A stretch of 64,000 nt of DNA, taken from positions 1 through 64,000 of the forward strand of contig NZ_LT635772.1 in NCBI RefSeq assembly GCF_900128415.1. Reading direction: 5' to 3'. The stretch comes from Anaerococcus mediterraneensis (GTDB lineage: Bacteria > Bacillota > Clostridia > Tissierellales > Peptoniphilaceae). The position numbers were made by a program, and so were the translations under genes. Below are positions 54,403 to 64,000 of this stretch, piece after piece (the stretch's first letter is position 1; the number at the start of each line of letters is the position of its first letter). The notes under the pieces are model-generated. The model was not told the origin of the DNA and made no database searches. It worked only from the letters and a program-made list of their open reading frames with translations.

Positions 54403-55734
54403 CTATAATTTGTAAGCTCTATTTTTCACTAGGAAATAGTATCCAGCAGATATAATAAGGTTAGCTAGCCAACCTAGGGGTACTGAATACCAAACTATAC
54501 CTATACCGATTTTATGGGCAAGAGCCATAGAAAGGCTCACTCTGATAAATAAATTTACAATATTGGCAGTGGTAAATACTCTCACATCTCCAAGACCTCT
54601 TAAAATCCCATCTACACAGTGCTTTGATCCTACAAGTACAAAGAAAAATCCAATGAAATTAAGATAGGCCATGCCAGTTTCTATGGCGAGGCTTGAAGAA
54701 TTCTCGTTCATAAAAAAGGCAATTATCGATGCTGAATTTACTTTTAATAAGGCCAAAACAAACACGGCATAAAGGCCAACCATAAAAATGCAAGACCTAA
54801 GACCCTGACCAATCCTGTCAAGTTTCTTTGCTCCCACGTTTTGGCCAGTATAGGAAGAAAGGGCATTGCCAAGACTTATAATTGGAACAATAATTAAGTT
54901 TTCTACTCTAAAGGCTGCTGAAAAACCTGCTAGAATTTCTACCCCAAAGGAATTTACAACCGACTGGACTAGAAGCTGGCCAATGGTAACGGTTGATTGC
55001 TGGATAATTGATGGGATAGCAAGCTTTGAAACAAGACCTAATTCTTTTTTATCAAAAATTTTGCTATCTTCTGTTTTAATGGTCTTTAGTTTTCTAATAA
55101 AAACAAAAAATGAAAGGACAGCCGAAAGTCCTTGGGCAAGGAGGGTAGCGTAGGCTGCTCCTTTAAGGCCAAAGCCTAATTCTCTTACAAAGTAAAGGTC
55201 CAAAATGACATTCAAAACTGAAGAAAATATCAAAAAGTAAAGGGGAATCTTTGATTCTCCAAGGGACTGGTAGAGGGCCGATATGATGTTGTACATAAAT
55301 AAAAATGGTAGACCGTAAAAATAAATATTAAGGTACAAAACAGCCATATCAAGAATTTCTTCTGGAGTTTGAAGAAGACTCATTAAATTTTTTGAAAAAA
55401 ACAAACCAAAGGCCGAAAGAGCCAAGGCTAAGGCCAAAAACCCTATAATCGATGTAAAAATCGCCGTTTTCATCCTCTTGTAGTCACGAGACCCAAAGTA
55501 TCTTGCAATTAAAACTGAAGCCCCAGCCCCTCCTCCAACTCCAATACAAATAAAAATCGTAGTCAAGGCAAAACTTGCCCCAATAGAGGCAAGGGCGGCT
55601 TCGCCCACGTATTTACCAACCACAGCCGAATCGACCAGGGTATAAACTTGTTGAAATAAAGACCCCACCACCATAGGTAAGGCGAACCTAGAAATAGCCT
55701 TGGATGGCGACTCGTTCGTTAAATAATGATCCAT
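54403..55734 (-). CDS. MATE family multidrug/cation efflux protein
   Basis: 443 residues, 12 predicted helices in two halves of six. Starts MDHYLTNESPSKAISRFALPMVVGSLFQQVYTLVDSAVVGKYVG, the usual NorM/DinF opening with the D of VDSAVVG; the second half repeats it (ALSSYTGQNVGAKKLDRIGQGL). Drives drug or metabolite export with Na+ or H+. Candidate promoter: TTGAAT, 16 bases, TATATT in the 55735-55800 spacer. Confidence 0.93.
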   Translation of the reverse strand: MDHYLTNESPSKAISRFALPMVVGSLFQQVYTLVDSAVVGKYVGEAALASIGASFALTTIFICIGVGGGAGASVLIARYFGSRDYKRMKTAIFTSIIGFLALALALSAFGLFFSKNLMSLLQTPEEILDMAVLYLNIYFYGLPFLFMYNIISALYQSLGESKIPLYFLIFSSVLNVILDLYFVRELGFGLKGAAYATLLAQGLSAVLSFFVFIRKLKTIKTEDSKIFDKKELGLVSKLAIPSIIQQSTVTIGQLLVQSVVNSFGVEILAGFSAAFRVENLIIVPIISLGNALSSYTGQNVGAKKLDRIGQGLRSCIFMVGLYAVFVLALLKVNSASIIAFFMNENSSSLAIETGMAYLNFIGFFFVLVGSKHCVDGILRGLGDVRVFTTANIVNLFIRVSLSMALAHKIGIGIVWYSVPLGWLANLIISAGYYFLVKNRAYKL

Positions 55735-55802
55735 AATCCTTCCTTATACTTTAAATTCTAAACCAATATATGATAAGATTAATAAAATTCAATTAATTTA
55801 GT

Positions 55803-55838
55803 CAAAAAAATCTTCCTGAATTTTAGGAAGATTTTTTC
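55803..55838 (-). terminator. Terminator of the sortase gene
   Basis: AAAAAATCTTCCT (55805-55817), loop GAATTTT, AGGAAGATTTTTT (55825-55837). The stem arms match those of the ClC terminator at 56891. Confidence 0.92.
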
Positions 55839-55857
55839 ATCTTTTTAATTTCTTATT

Positions 55858-56751
55858 CTAATATACAAAATACTCTATATATCCTCTTTTTTGCACCAAT
55901 AACTGATTTTTTTGTTTTTCAAAATCATTTTTCTTTGCATACTTATCTTTTTTCTCAATAGCCACTATGGCAAACCTATCATTGATATCTGAACAGGTAG
56001 ATAGGGTTATGATCTTATCATCTAGTTTTGGTAGGGGTTTGTCCTCTAGGATATTATTTTCTCTTATAAGGTCAAGATATTTTTCATATTCCAAGCCCTC
56101 ATAGGAATAGGCCCTATAGTTTGCATCGACATTTACATCCATGGCACAGACTACATCAAAAACTCTTCTTTCTATAGGTGTATCTATAATTATCTCTGAA
56201 TATTTTTTGATAAAGTCCTTGTCCCTAAACTTGTTTAGGTCATTGAAAATAAAACCACTTCTCACATTGTGGCCATAAATGACTGTATTATCATCAGAAA
56301 AATCCCCATTATGGACATAGTCTATAAAGACTCCACCATTGATATAATATGAATTATCAAAATCATGGTCAAGATAAAAGTCATTGTTATCTGTCTGGAC
56401 TACGGGAAAATCTATCTTTGTACCCTCAATTATAATCCTGCCCTTGACTTGCGGGTAGGTTTTTCTAAGCTCATTTACATGGTCAACACCAGCCTTAGCT
56501 TCTTGGTCAAATTTTTCTTTTATTTCTCTTTCAAGGATAGAAACTCGTCTCTTTTCTTCTAACTTTTTTGCTATACCTTGTATTTCTTTTTCTCTTTTCT
56601 TGGATATCCTAGTCTTAGAAAACTCTTCTCTTAAAAGCTCAGCCCTCAATAATTCAATCCTAGCTTTAGTGAATTGGTCAGTTTTGTACATGGCAAAGAA
56701 GGATATAAAAAAGATAAAAATCCATAAAATATAAGTGTAATTCTTTTTCAT
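55858..56751 (-). CDS. srtB: Class B sortase
   Basis: 297 residues. An N-terminal membrane anchor (about 5-20) and a long charged helix (25-90) precede the sortase barrel. Catalytic His in VIYGHNVRSG, Cys in ITLSTCSD and Arg in INDRFAIVAIE; the helix after LNKFRDKDFIKKY marks class B. It joins sorted proteins to peptidoglycan or pili. No NPQTN- or LPXTG-type substrate gene is seen nearby, so it is probably a housekeeping enzyme. Confidence 0.93.
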   Translation of the reverse strand: MKKNYTYILWIFIFFISFFAMYKTDQFTKARIELLRAELLREEFSKTRISKKREKEIQGIAKKLEEKRRVSILEREIKEKFDQEAKAGVDHVNELRKTYPQVKGRIIIEGTKIDFPVVQTDNNDFYLDHDFDNSYYINGGVFIDYVHNGDFSDDNTVIYGHNVRSGFIFNDLNKFRDKDFIKKYSEIIIDTPIERRVFDVVCAMDVNVDANYRAYSYEGLEYEKYLDLIRENNILEDKPLPKLDDKIITLSTCSDINDRFAIVAIEKKDKYAKKNDFEKQKNQLLVQKRGYIEYFVY

Positions 56752-56888
56752 AAAGTCTCCTGGCTTATATTCTACACTTTTTATATGATTTGACTAGGAA
56801 ATCACTAAATATTCACAAAGTATTTATAAAAGATACAAAAACTGATAAATTATAAAAACCATGATTAAAAAAAATCATAAAATAACCA

Positions 56889-56922
56889 TAAAAAATCTTC
56901 CTAAAAACTAGGAAGATTTTTC
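56889..56922 (-). terminator. Terminator of the ClC gene
   Basis: AAAAATCTTCCT (56891-56902), loop AAAAACT, AGGAAGATTTTT (56910-56921). The stem includes the last codons of the gene. Confidence 0.9.
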
Positions 56923-58176
56923 TGTACTTACAAGCCTTTCATAAAGGTCTTCATAAAATGGTTTCGATTTTAAAATTTCTGCGACTATGTATGCCACAAA
57001 GGAAACTAAGCCTAAGGCTAGGATGTTTGAGAAAGCTCCTCCTGTCATTTCCAAAATCAGGATCATAGCTGTGATAGGTGTCCTAACTATAGCTGAGAAA
57101 TGCCCTGCCATAGCTATTAGGGATATTGCAAAAATCATCTCAACTGGGATTAGACCAAGGTCAGCTAAAATTGTCCCGTAGAGATTTCCTAATATAGCCC
57201 CAATTGCCAAAAGTGGTACCAAAGATCCACCGGATAAGCCCATACCAAAAGCTAGGGATAAGAGCAATATCTTTGCTATATAGAAATAAAAAAGTGTTGA
57301 TATTTCTGTCAAGCCCTCGGCAGGTAGGTATATCAATTCCTCTCCTGAGGCGAAAAGTCTAGGATCTAAAATAAGGGCAAGGCCTGTTAAGATAAAGGGT
57401 CCTAGGTATTTTATTATTTCTGGCAAGGCTATTTTTTTATAAACAGATTTTGAACCTATAACCACCTTGTTAAATAAAACCCCAGATAAGCCTGTAATTA
57501 TTCCTAAAATCAATATTAACCATAGGGAGCTTTGACTGATATTTGCAAAACTAGGTATGTCTTCAAGGCTAGGAAAATCTCCGAAAACAAGGCCTGATGT
57601 TATTGTTGCAGAAATTATTGTAGGGGCAGATGCTAGGAATGTTGAAAAATTGTGGGTCCTAAAAATTTCCTCTACTGCAAAAACTAGCGATGCGACAGGT
57701 GCATTGAAGGCAACAGCAAAGGCTGATGATGCAGCCGATCCTATAAATAGGTTCCTATCAGTATTTGGAAAAAATCCAGAAACTATATCTCCAGCAAGTC
57801 CTCCTAGTTGGACTGATGGCCCCTCCCTACCTACTGTCAGACCAAATCCGATTGTAAGAACTGATGCAATAAATTTACCAACTATTGTTTTTTTACTATC
57901 AACATCTATAGTTTTCTCCATCATCCCAGTCATAACTGGGATACCTGATCCCTTGGTATTTTTGTCATTTTTTAAAATAAAATAAGTTATAAATCCAATA
58001 ATCACCATTAAAAGTAAAAACAAAAACTTGTCCCTGCTAGTACCAGCAGATAGAAAGCCATCCATAAAGCCAGAAACAAAACCTATGAGTTTTTTAAAGA
58101 TCCCTATCAAAAGGCCTGTGATTATTCCCAAAATGATAAATGCGGGTAATGATTTAAATGATATTTTTTCTTCCAT
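56908..58176 (-). CDS. ClC family chloride channel / H+ antiporter
   Basis: 422 residues from ATG 58176 (AAAGGAG 6 bases upstream; an ATG at 58248 adds an unlikely 24-residue leader). Anion-path motifs: GSGIPVMTG with the selectivity Ser, GREGPSVQLGG with the gating Glu, and GGSLVPLLAIGA. The inner proton Glu region FAVEEIF is present, favouring an antiporter. The Ser of GSGIP argues against the fluoride-specific branch. Single gene. Confidence 0.92.
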   Translation of the reverse strand: MEEKISFKSLPAFIILGIITGLLIGIFKKLIGFVSGFMDGFLSAGTSRDKFLFLLLMVIIGFITYFILKNDKNTKGSGIPVMTGMMEKTIDVDSKKTIVGKFIASVLTIGFGLTVGREGPSVQLGGLAGDIVSGFFPNTDRNLFIGSAASSAFAVAFNAPVASLVFAVEEIFRTHNFSTFLASAPTIISATITSGLVFGDFPSLEDIPSFANISQSSLWLILILGIITGLSGVLFNKVVIGSKSVYKKIALPEIIKYLGPFILTGLALILDPRLFASGEELIYLPAEGLTEISTLFYFYIAKILLLSLAFGMGLSGGSLVPLLAIGAILGNLYGTILADLGLIPVEMIFAISLIAMAGHFSAIVRTPITAMILILEMTGGAFSNILALGLVSFVAYIVAEILKSKPFYEDLYERLVSTEKSS

Positions 58177-58359
58177 AATTTCTCCTTTCCTATAACTATA
58201 CCGAATTTTGCTTGTCATTGTTAAAAAAAGAAAAATTTTATGAAACAAGATATAAAAGCGGGGTAGTATAATAAAATATTTTGTTTTAAATAATAAAAAA
58301 ATCTCTATAGCAAATAAGGTAGAATAGTACTTTTTTCATTTATACCCCCCATTTTTCTT

Positions 58360-58388
58360 TTTAAAAAAAGGGGCTTTCGCCCCTTTAT
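58360..58388 (-). terminator. Terminator of rpoBC
   Basis: AAAGGGGC (58367-58374), loop TTTC, GCCCCTTT (58379-58386); the minus strand follows with a run of seven T. Confidence 0.95.
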
Positions 58389-58389
58389 T

Positions 58390-61300
58390 TTATACTTCTT
58401 CAGTTTCTTCTTCTGCTTCTATTGATTCGATATTAGCCCTTATTTGTTCATCTTCTGCTTCCTTGGTTTCGTAGTCTATTTCTACATCGCTATATAGTTT
58501 CAGACCTGTACCTGCTGGGATTAGCTTACCGATGATTATATTTTCTTTTAGGCCTTTCAAGTAGTCAACCTTACCCTTGATTGATGCATCTGTTAGGACT
58601 CTGGTTGTTTCTTGGAAGGATGCTGCTGATAGCCATGAGTCTGTTGCAAGTGAGGCCTTGGTTATACCAAGTAGCTCTTGTTCAAAGATTGCTGGCTTTT
58701 TGCCTGCTTTTTCCATCTCTTCATTTGCTACTAGGACATCACGTCTTTCTTGCAAGCTTTCTGGCAAGAATTCTGTATCGCCTGATTCTAGTATTTTGAC
58801 TTTCTTTAGCATTTGACGAGCAATGACTTCAATATGTCTATCGTCTATTTCTACACCCTGTTGCCTATAAACTTTTTGGACTTCTTTGGTGATATAATCT
58901 TGTACACCGACCTTGCCCAAAACATCAAGGACATCATGTGGATCTAGGGAACCTTCTGTGAGTTGGTCACCGATTTTGACTTGGTCGCCATCTCTGACAA
59001 GGATTCTTGATCCAAATGGTATATTGTATTTTTTGGATTGTCCGTCTTCATCTGTTATCTCAACGTCAGTTTTCTTTTCATTTTGGATTAGAGAAACTGT
59101 ACCAGAGTTTGCGGCTATGAAAGCAAGTCCCTTTGGTTTACGAGCTTCAAAAAGCTCCTCAACCCTTGGAAGACCTTGGGTGATTCCAACACCAGCGATA
59201 CCACCTGAGTGGAAGGTCCTCATTGTTAGCTGAGTACCTGGCTCACCGATTGATTGGGCTGCAATTATTCCTACTGCCTCACCTATATTTACATGCTTGC
59301 CTGTAGCTAGGTTTCTACCGTAGCATTTAGCACAAACACCGTGTTTTGCCTTACATTCTAGGACTGAACGTAGCTTGACTTCGCTTATGCCTGCCATTAC
59401 AATTTTATCGGCAGCATCTTCGTCTATTACATCATTTTTGTGAACAATAATTGCTCCTGATTCATCTTGGATGTCTTCATAAGATGTACGTCCTACTATC
59501 CTTGTTCTTAGGTCTTCTATAAGCTCATTGCCATCTTTAAATTCGTGAGCTATTACATATCCATCTGAATGGCAATCATCTTCTGTGACTATGACGTCTT
59601 GAGAAATATCAACCATTCTTCTAGTTAGATAACCTGAGTCTGCTGTCCTAAGAGCAGTATCTGTTAGACCCTTACGAGAACCGTGGGTTGAGATAAAGTA
59701 CTCTTGTACAGAAAGTCCCTCTCTAAAGTTAGCCTTGATTGGGATCTCTATAATCTTACCATCAGCCTGACTCATAAGTCCACGCATACCGCCTAGCTGT
59801 CTGATCTGGTTTGTAGAACCACGGGCACCAGAGTCAGCAAAAATCTTGATATTGTTATCACTCTTTAGGTCTGTTAGTAGGGCATCTGTAACCTTATTTG
59901 TTGTTACCTGCCAGATTTCGATAACTTTTTCATATCTTTCCTGATCTGTTATTAGACCACGTCTATAGAGTTTTTCATATCTGTCGACAGCCTTGTCAGC
60001 TTCTTCTATAAGTCCCCATTTTTCTGCTGGGATTTTAACATCATCCATCGAAACAGTAAGTCCTGATAAGGTTGAATATTTATAACCTGTTTGTTTGATA
60101 TAGTCTAGAACTTCTGCTGTCTTGATATTGCCATGTTTTCTAAAGCACCTATCGATGATATCTTTTAAGGTACCAGAATCAGCAATAGTATCAATCTCTA
60201 GAGAATATGGATCTTCTTTCCTATTTACATAGCCAAGATCTTGTGGGATTCCCTCGTTGTAGATAAACCTACCAACAGATGATCTTACGATCTTACCTGG
60301 ATCCATAGGATCTTTTTTGATCCTAACACCAACTTTTGATTGGAATTCTACAATACCATTTGCTAAGGCCTTATTCATCTCATTTATAGACTCAAAAGTC
60401 ATTCCCTCGCCCTTGGCATTTTCTTTTATAGTTGTCAAGTAATAAGCACCAAGAACCATATCCTGTGATGGTGTTGTTATTGGCTTACCATCTTTTAGAC
60501 CAAGGATGTTATTAGTTGACATCATAAGTAGCCTTGCCTCTATTTGTGCCTCTGCTGATAGAGGAACATGGATAGGCATCTGGTCACCGTCAAAGTCGGC
60601 GTTAAAGGCGTTACATGATAATGGATGTAGTTTTATAGCCTTGCCCTCAACTAAGATTGGTTCAAAAGCTTGGATACCAAGTCTGTGCAATGTCGGAGCA
60701 CGGTTTAGTAAAACTGGATGGTCTTTTATAACCTCCTCTAGGACCTCAAAAACTCTTGGGTCTTTCTTCTCAACCATTTTTTTAGCTGTTTTTAGGTTGT
60801 GAGCCATTTCTTTTTCCACAACCTTATTCATGATAAATGGTTTAAAAAGCTCTAGGGCCATCTCTTGTGGCAAACCACATTGATTAAATTTAAGTTCTGG
60901 ACCAACTACTATTACAGAACGTCCTGAGTAGTCAACCCTCTTACCCAAAAGGTTTTGTCTAAACCTACCAGACTTACCCTTTAGGAGGTCTGATAGAGAT
61001 TTCATATTTCTATTTGATGCGCCTGTCACAGCCCTACCTCTACGACCGTTGTCTATTAGGGCATCGACTGCTTCTTGGAGCATTCTTTTTTCGTTTCTAA
61101 CGATGATTTCTGGAGCGCCTATATCAAGAAGTCTTTTTAGTCTGTTATTTCTATTTATAACTCTCCTGTATAGGTCGTTAAGGTCGCTTGTTGCAAATCT
61201 ACCACCCTCAAGCTGAACCATTGGTCTAAGCTCTGGTGGCATAACTGGAAGTACATCTAGGATCATCCATTCAGGTTTGTTGCCGCTTGTTAGAAAAGCA

Positions 61301-61947
61301 TCTACTACTTCAAGCCTTCTTGAAACCCTGACCTTTTTTTGGTTAGAAGATTCATCTAGCTCTTTTAATAGTGATTTGTATTCTTTTTCTAGGTCAATAT
61401 TTGCCAAAAGTTCTTTTATAGCTTCTGCACCCATTGCTGCCTTAAACTCTGTATCATCTGGGTAGTTTTCTAGGATATCTTGGTATTCTGTTTCTGATAT
61501 TTCATCTTTTGCAGCTAAGTCTGTAGAGCCAGGATTTATAACTACATAAGAAGCAAAATACAAGATTTTTTCTAGAACTCTTGGGCTCATGTCTAATAAG
61601 AGACCCATTTTTGAAGGTATGCCCTTGAAAAACCAGATATGAGAAACTGGGGCTGCAAGCTCTATGTGGCCCATTCTTTCACGTCTTACCTTAGACTTTG
61701 TGACTTCAACACCACATTTTTCGCAGACTACTCCCTTATATCTCATTCTCTTGTATTTTCCACAAGAACATTCATAATCCTTGGTTGGTCCAAAGATTTT
61801 TTCACAAAATAGACCGTCTTTTTCTGGTTTTAGGGTCCTATAGTTGATAGTTTCCGGTTTTTTAACTTCTCCGTGAGACCAGCTTCTTATTTTTTCTGGG
61901 GATGCTACACGCATCCTCATTCCATAAAATTGATTTAATTCGCTCAT
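58390..61947 (-). CDS. rpoC: RNA polymerase beta' subunit
   Basis: 1185 residues, usual for Firmicutes. N-terminal zinc site ([21 protein letters not shown]), catalytic NADFDGDQM with three Asp for Mg2+ near 455, bridge helix and trigger loop ([21 protein letters not shown]), second zinc site ([15 protein letters not shown] region). Acidic tail. 17 bases after rpoB. Confidence 0.99.
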   Translation of the reverse strand: MSELNQFYGMRMRVASPEKIRSWSHGEVKKPETINYRTLKPEKDGLFCEKIFGPTKDYECSCGKYKRMRYKGVVCEKCGVEVTKSKVRRERMGHIELAAPVSHIWFFKGIPSKMGLLLDMSPRVLEKILYFASYVVINPGSTDLAAKDEISETEYQDILENYPDDTEFKAAMGAEAIKELLANIDLEKEYKSLLKELDESSNQKKVRVSRRLEVVDAFLTSGNKPEWMILDVLPVMPPELRPMVQLEGGRFATSDLNDLYRRVINRNNRLKRLLDIGAPEIIVRNEKRMLQEAVDALIDNGRRGRAVTGASNRNMKSLSDLLKGKSGRFRQNLLGKRVDYSGRSVIVVGPELKFNQCGLPQEMALELFKPFIMNKVVEKEMAHNLKTAKKMVEKKDPRVFEVLEEVIKDHPVLLNRAPTLHRLGIQAFEPILVEGKAIKLHPLSCNAFNADFDGDQMPIHVPLSAEAQIEARLLMMSTNNILGLKDGKPITTPSQDMVLGAYYLTTIKENAKGEGMTFESINEMNKALANGIVEFQSKVGVRIKKDPMDPGKIVRSSVGRFIYNEGIPQDLGYVNRKEDPYSLEIDTIADSGTLKDIIDRCFRKHGNIKTAEVLDYIKQTGYKYSTLSGLTVSMDDVKIPAEKWGLIEEADKAVDRYEKLYRRGLITDQERYEKVIEIWQVTTNKVTDALLTDLKSDNNIKIFADSGARGSTNQIRQLGGMRGLMSQADGKIIEIPIKANFREGLSVQEYFISTHGSRKGLTDTALRTADSGYLTRRMVDISQDVIVTEDDCHSDGYVIAHEFKDGNELIEDLRTRIVGRTSYEDIQDESGAIIVHKNDVIDEDAADKIVMAGISEVKLRSVLECKAKHGVCAKCYGRNLATGKHVNIGEAVGIIAAQSIGEPGTQLTMRTFHSGGIAGVGITQGLPRVEELFEARKPKGLAFIAANSGTVSLIQNEKKTDVEITDEDGQSKKYNIPFGSRILVRDGDQVKIGDQLTEGSLDPHDVLDVLGKVGVQDYITKEVQKVYRQQGVEIDDRHIEVIARQMLKKVKILESGDTEFLPESLQERRDVLVANEEMEKAGKKPAIFEQELLGITKASLATDSWLSAASFQETTRVLTDASIKGKVDYLKGLKENIIIGKLIPAGTGLKLYSDVEIDYETKEAEDEQIRANIESIEAEEETEEV

Positions 61948-61964
61948 ATATCTCCCTAACTTTT

Positions 61965-64000
61965 TTAAGCCAAATCTTTATCGTTAGCTTCTACCGTGTC
62001 GGACTCTTCTGCCTTTTGGTTGGCCTTGGATAAGATTTTGTCTTGATTTCTGATCTTTGACGCATCGATTTTTTCGACTTGTGAAAACCTATCTTGTTCA
62101 TCGATATTTTCTTTTAGTTCCATTACCTGACCATCTTCATCTAAAAGTTCTACATCTAGTGCAAGTGACTGCAATTCTTTAACTAGAACTTTAAATGATT
62201 CTGGTGTACCAGGTTCTGGTATGTTTTCACCCTTGACTATGGCCTCATAAGTTTTTACCCTACCTGTAACATCGTCACTTTTTACAGTCAAGATTTCCTG
62301 GAGGGTATGGCTTGCACCATAGGCTTCTAGGGCCCAAACTTCCATCTCCCCAAATCTTTGTCCACCAAATTGTGCCTTACCACCTAGTGGTTGTTGGGTT
62401 ACAAGTGAATATGGACCTATAGATCTAGCATGGATTTTTTCTTCTACCATATGGTGGAGTTTTAGCATATACATGACTCCGACAGTTACTGGATTTTCAA
62501 ACTCTTCACCTGTTCTACCATCACGAAGTCTTATTTTTCCTGTTTTGTTTACATATGGAGCTTCTTTTTTTGCATACTCTAGTATTTCTTCTATTTCTGT
62601 ATCCATAGCACCATCAAAAACAGGAGTTGCTATCTTCCAACCTAGAGTCCTAGCTGCAAGTCCCATATGAACTTCTAGTACCTGACCAAGGTTCATACGA
62701 GATGGGATACCAAGTGGGTTTAGACAGATCTGGATAGGTGTACCATCTGGCAAGAATGGCATGTCTTCACGAGGCAATATTCTTGAAATAACACCCTTGT
62801 TACCGTGACGACCGCACATCTTATCACCTACCATTATCTTTCTCTTGGTAGCTACATAGACTCTTATAACTTTATTTACACCTGGAGATAGTTCGTCTCC
62901 ATCTTTTTTGTTGTATTCTTTAACATCAACTACAATTCCCTTTTCACCATGAGGTACTTTTAGTGATGTATCTCTAACTTCTCTAGCTTTTTCGCCGAAG
63001 ATTGCACGTAATAGTCTTTCTTCTGGAGACAATTCTGTTTCTCCCTTTGGTGATACCTTACCAACAAGGATATCCCCGCTTGCGACTTCCGCACCGATCC
63101 TGATGACCCCATTTTCATCAAGGTCTTTTTTCATATCATCACCGACATTTGGTATATCTTTTGTGATCTCTTCTGCACCTAGCTTTGTTTCTCTGGCTTC
63201 ACACTCATGCTCTTCTATATGAACTGATGTCAAAACATCATCTATTACAAGCTGTTCATTTAGAAGCATAGCATCCTCGAAGTTGTATCCTTCCCATGTT
63301 GTGAAGGCTATTAGGATATTTTTACCAAGGGCAAGCTCACCATTATCTGTTGATGGACCATCTGCTAAAATTTGATTTTTTTCTACCATCTCATCTTTTG
63401 TAACAATCGGTCTTTGGTTTATGGTTGTACCTTGGTTGGCTCTTTCAAATTTTAATAATTTATAGGTTATAATTTCGCCGTCAGAATCACTTTTGACTTT
63501 TATCTTATCTGATGATACATATACAACTTTTCCAGCTTCTTTGGCAAGTACACAAACACCAGAGTCTTTTGCTGCTCTGTGTTCTATACCAGTAGCAACA
63601 ATTGGAGCTGATGATTTAAGTAGTGGCACTGCCTGACGCTGCATGTTGGCACCCATGAGGGCCCTTGTAGAGTCGTCGTTTTCTAGGAAAGGTATGAGGG
63701 ATGCACCGACTGATACTATCTGTTGTGGAGAAACGTCCATGTATTGGATAGAGTCTCTTGGATAAATATCATTTTCGCCCCTATAACCACGGCCTGATAC
63801 CCTCTCATTTATAAATCTATTATTCTCATCTAATGGTTCGTTAGCTTGGGCTATTATGAAATCATCTTCTATATCTGCTGTTAGGAAGTCAATCTCTTCT
63901 GTTACTATTCCGCCCTCTTTTACAACCCTGTATGGGGTTTCTATAAATCCATATTTATTAATCCTAGCATAGGTTGTAAGAGATGTGATAAGACCGATGT
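61965..64000 (-). CDS. rpoB: RNA polymerase beta subunit, 5' part outside window
   Basis: About 678 C-terminal residues; the frame is open to the right edge, beginning [20 protein letters not shown]. The rifampicin-resistance cluster should lie just beyond the edge. Visible: [71 protein letters not shown] 63740 is internal, not the start. Confidence 0.98.
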   Translation of the reverse strand, partial: IGLITSLTTYARINKYGFIETPYRVVKEGGIVTEEIDFLTADIEDDFIIAQANEPLDENNRFINERVSGRGYRGENDIYPRDSIQYMDVSPQQIVSVGASLIPFLENDDSTRALMGANMQRQAVPLLKSSAPIVATGIEHRAAKDSGVCVLAKEAGKVVYVSSDKIKVKSDSDGEIITYKLLKFERANQGTTINQRPIVTKDEMVEKNQILADGPSTDNGELALGKNILIAFTTWEGYNFEDAMLLNEQLVIDDVLTSVHIEEHECEARETKLGAEEITKDIPNVGDDMKKDLDENGVIRIGAEVASGDILVGKVSPKGETELSPEERLLRAIFGEKAREVRDTSLKVPHGEKGIVVDVKEYNKKDGDELSPGVNKVIRVYVATKRKIMVGDKMCGRHGNKGVISRILPREDMPFLPDGTPIQICLNPLGIPSRMNLGQVLEVHMGLAARTLGWKIATPVFDGAMDTEIEEILEYAKKEAPYVNKTGKIRLRDGRTGEEFENPVTVGVMYMLKLHHMVEEKIHARSIGPYSLVTQQPLGGKAQFGGQRFGEMEVWALEAYGASHTLQEILTVKSDDVTGRVKTYEAIVKGENIPEPGTPESFKVLVKELQSLALDVELLDEDGQVMELKENIDEQDRFSQVEKIDASKIRNQDKILSKANQKAEESDTVEANDKDLA

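Overview
The window looks like a chromosome segment of a low-GC, anaerobic, butyrate-forming Gram-positive coccus. The 16S gene, the gene set and the codon use point to the Peptoniphilaceae, most likely Anaerococcus or a close relative. The assignment is an inference from reading, not from a database search. Most genes lie on the minus strand, and almost every transcription unit ends in a strong intrinsic terminator.

Layout, left to right. (1) 1-1434: a 16S rRNA gene cut by the window edge, with a leader and two tandem promoters. (2) 1.8-14.0 kb: a tightly coupled minus-strand operon, T-box(Phe)-pheS-pheT-zapA-U32 peptidase-mutS2-argS-membrane protein-TPR protein. (3) 14.0-16.0 kb: infC-rpmI-rplT-trmH behind an attenuator leader; infC appears to start at ATA. 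(4) 16.0-20.4 kb: two DegV (FakB-like) proteins with a MarR regulator, an MBL-like protein, a YbaK deacylase and an unknown protein. (5) 20.4-28.2 kb: the complete acetyl-CoA to butyrate pathway, as but, crt-hbd-thl and bcd-etfB-etfA. (6) 28.6-31.1 kb, plus strand: a GlcD-type 2-hydroxyacid dehydrogenase with LrgA/LrgB. (7) 31.2-31.5 kb: a roughly 200-bp imperfect palindrome between two 18-bp direct repeats, sitting in a terminator. (8) 31.5-42.6 kb: an accessory block of three short operons and one divergent gene: GntP permease-AbfD-like dehydratase-Nfu-CGGC protein; CoA-transferase-GntP permease-MaoC hydratase; hydroxyacid dehydrogenase-AtoE transporter; and a BKACE enzyme. (9) 42.7-45.1 kb: YkvI-like and CmpB-like membrane proteins plus a 59-residue membrane peptide. 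(10) 45.2-49.0 kb: pflB-pflA-crp/fnr with a perfect TGTGA-N6-TCACA site in front. (11) 49.2-53.7 kb: the str operon rpsL-rpsG-fusA-tuf. (12) 53.8-58.2 kb: tpx, a MATE exporter, a class B sortase and a ClC transporter. (13) 58.4-64.0 kb: rpoC and the 3' part of rpoB.

How it works together: regions 5, 6 and 8 read as one metabolic neighbourhood. The core pathway makes crotonyl-CoA and reduces it through Bcd-Etf. The accessory operons look like feeders that import 3-hydroxy-, 4-hydroxy- and beta-keto acids, load them on CoA and bring them to crotonyl-CoA or acetoacetyl-CoA. A GAAAACG-core, cre-like motif recurs in five of the control regions. PflBA supplies acetyl-CoA and formate from pyruvate. 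The GlcD-LrgAB operon may supply pyruvate from lactate or a related 2-hydroxy acid. This feeder network is the best candidate here for an undescribed system. Its substrates are inferred.
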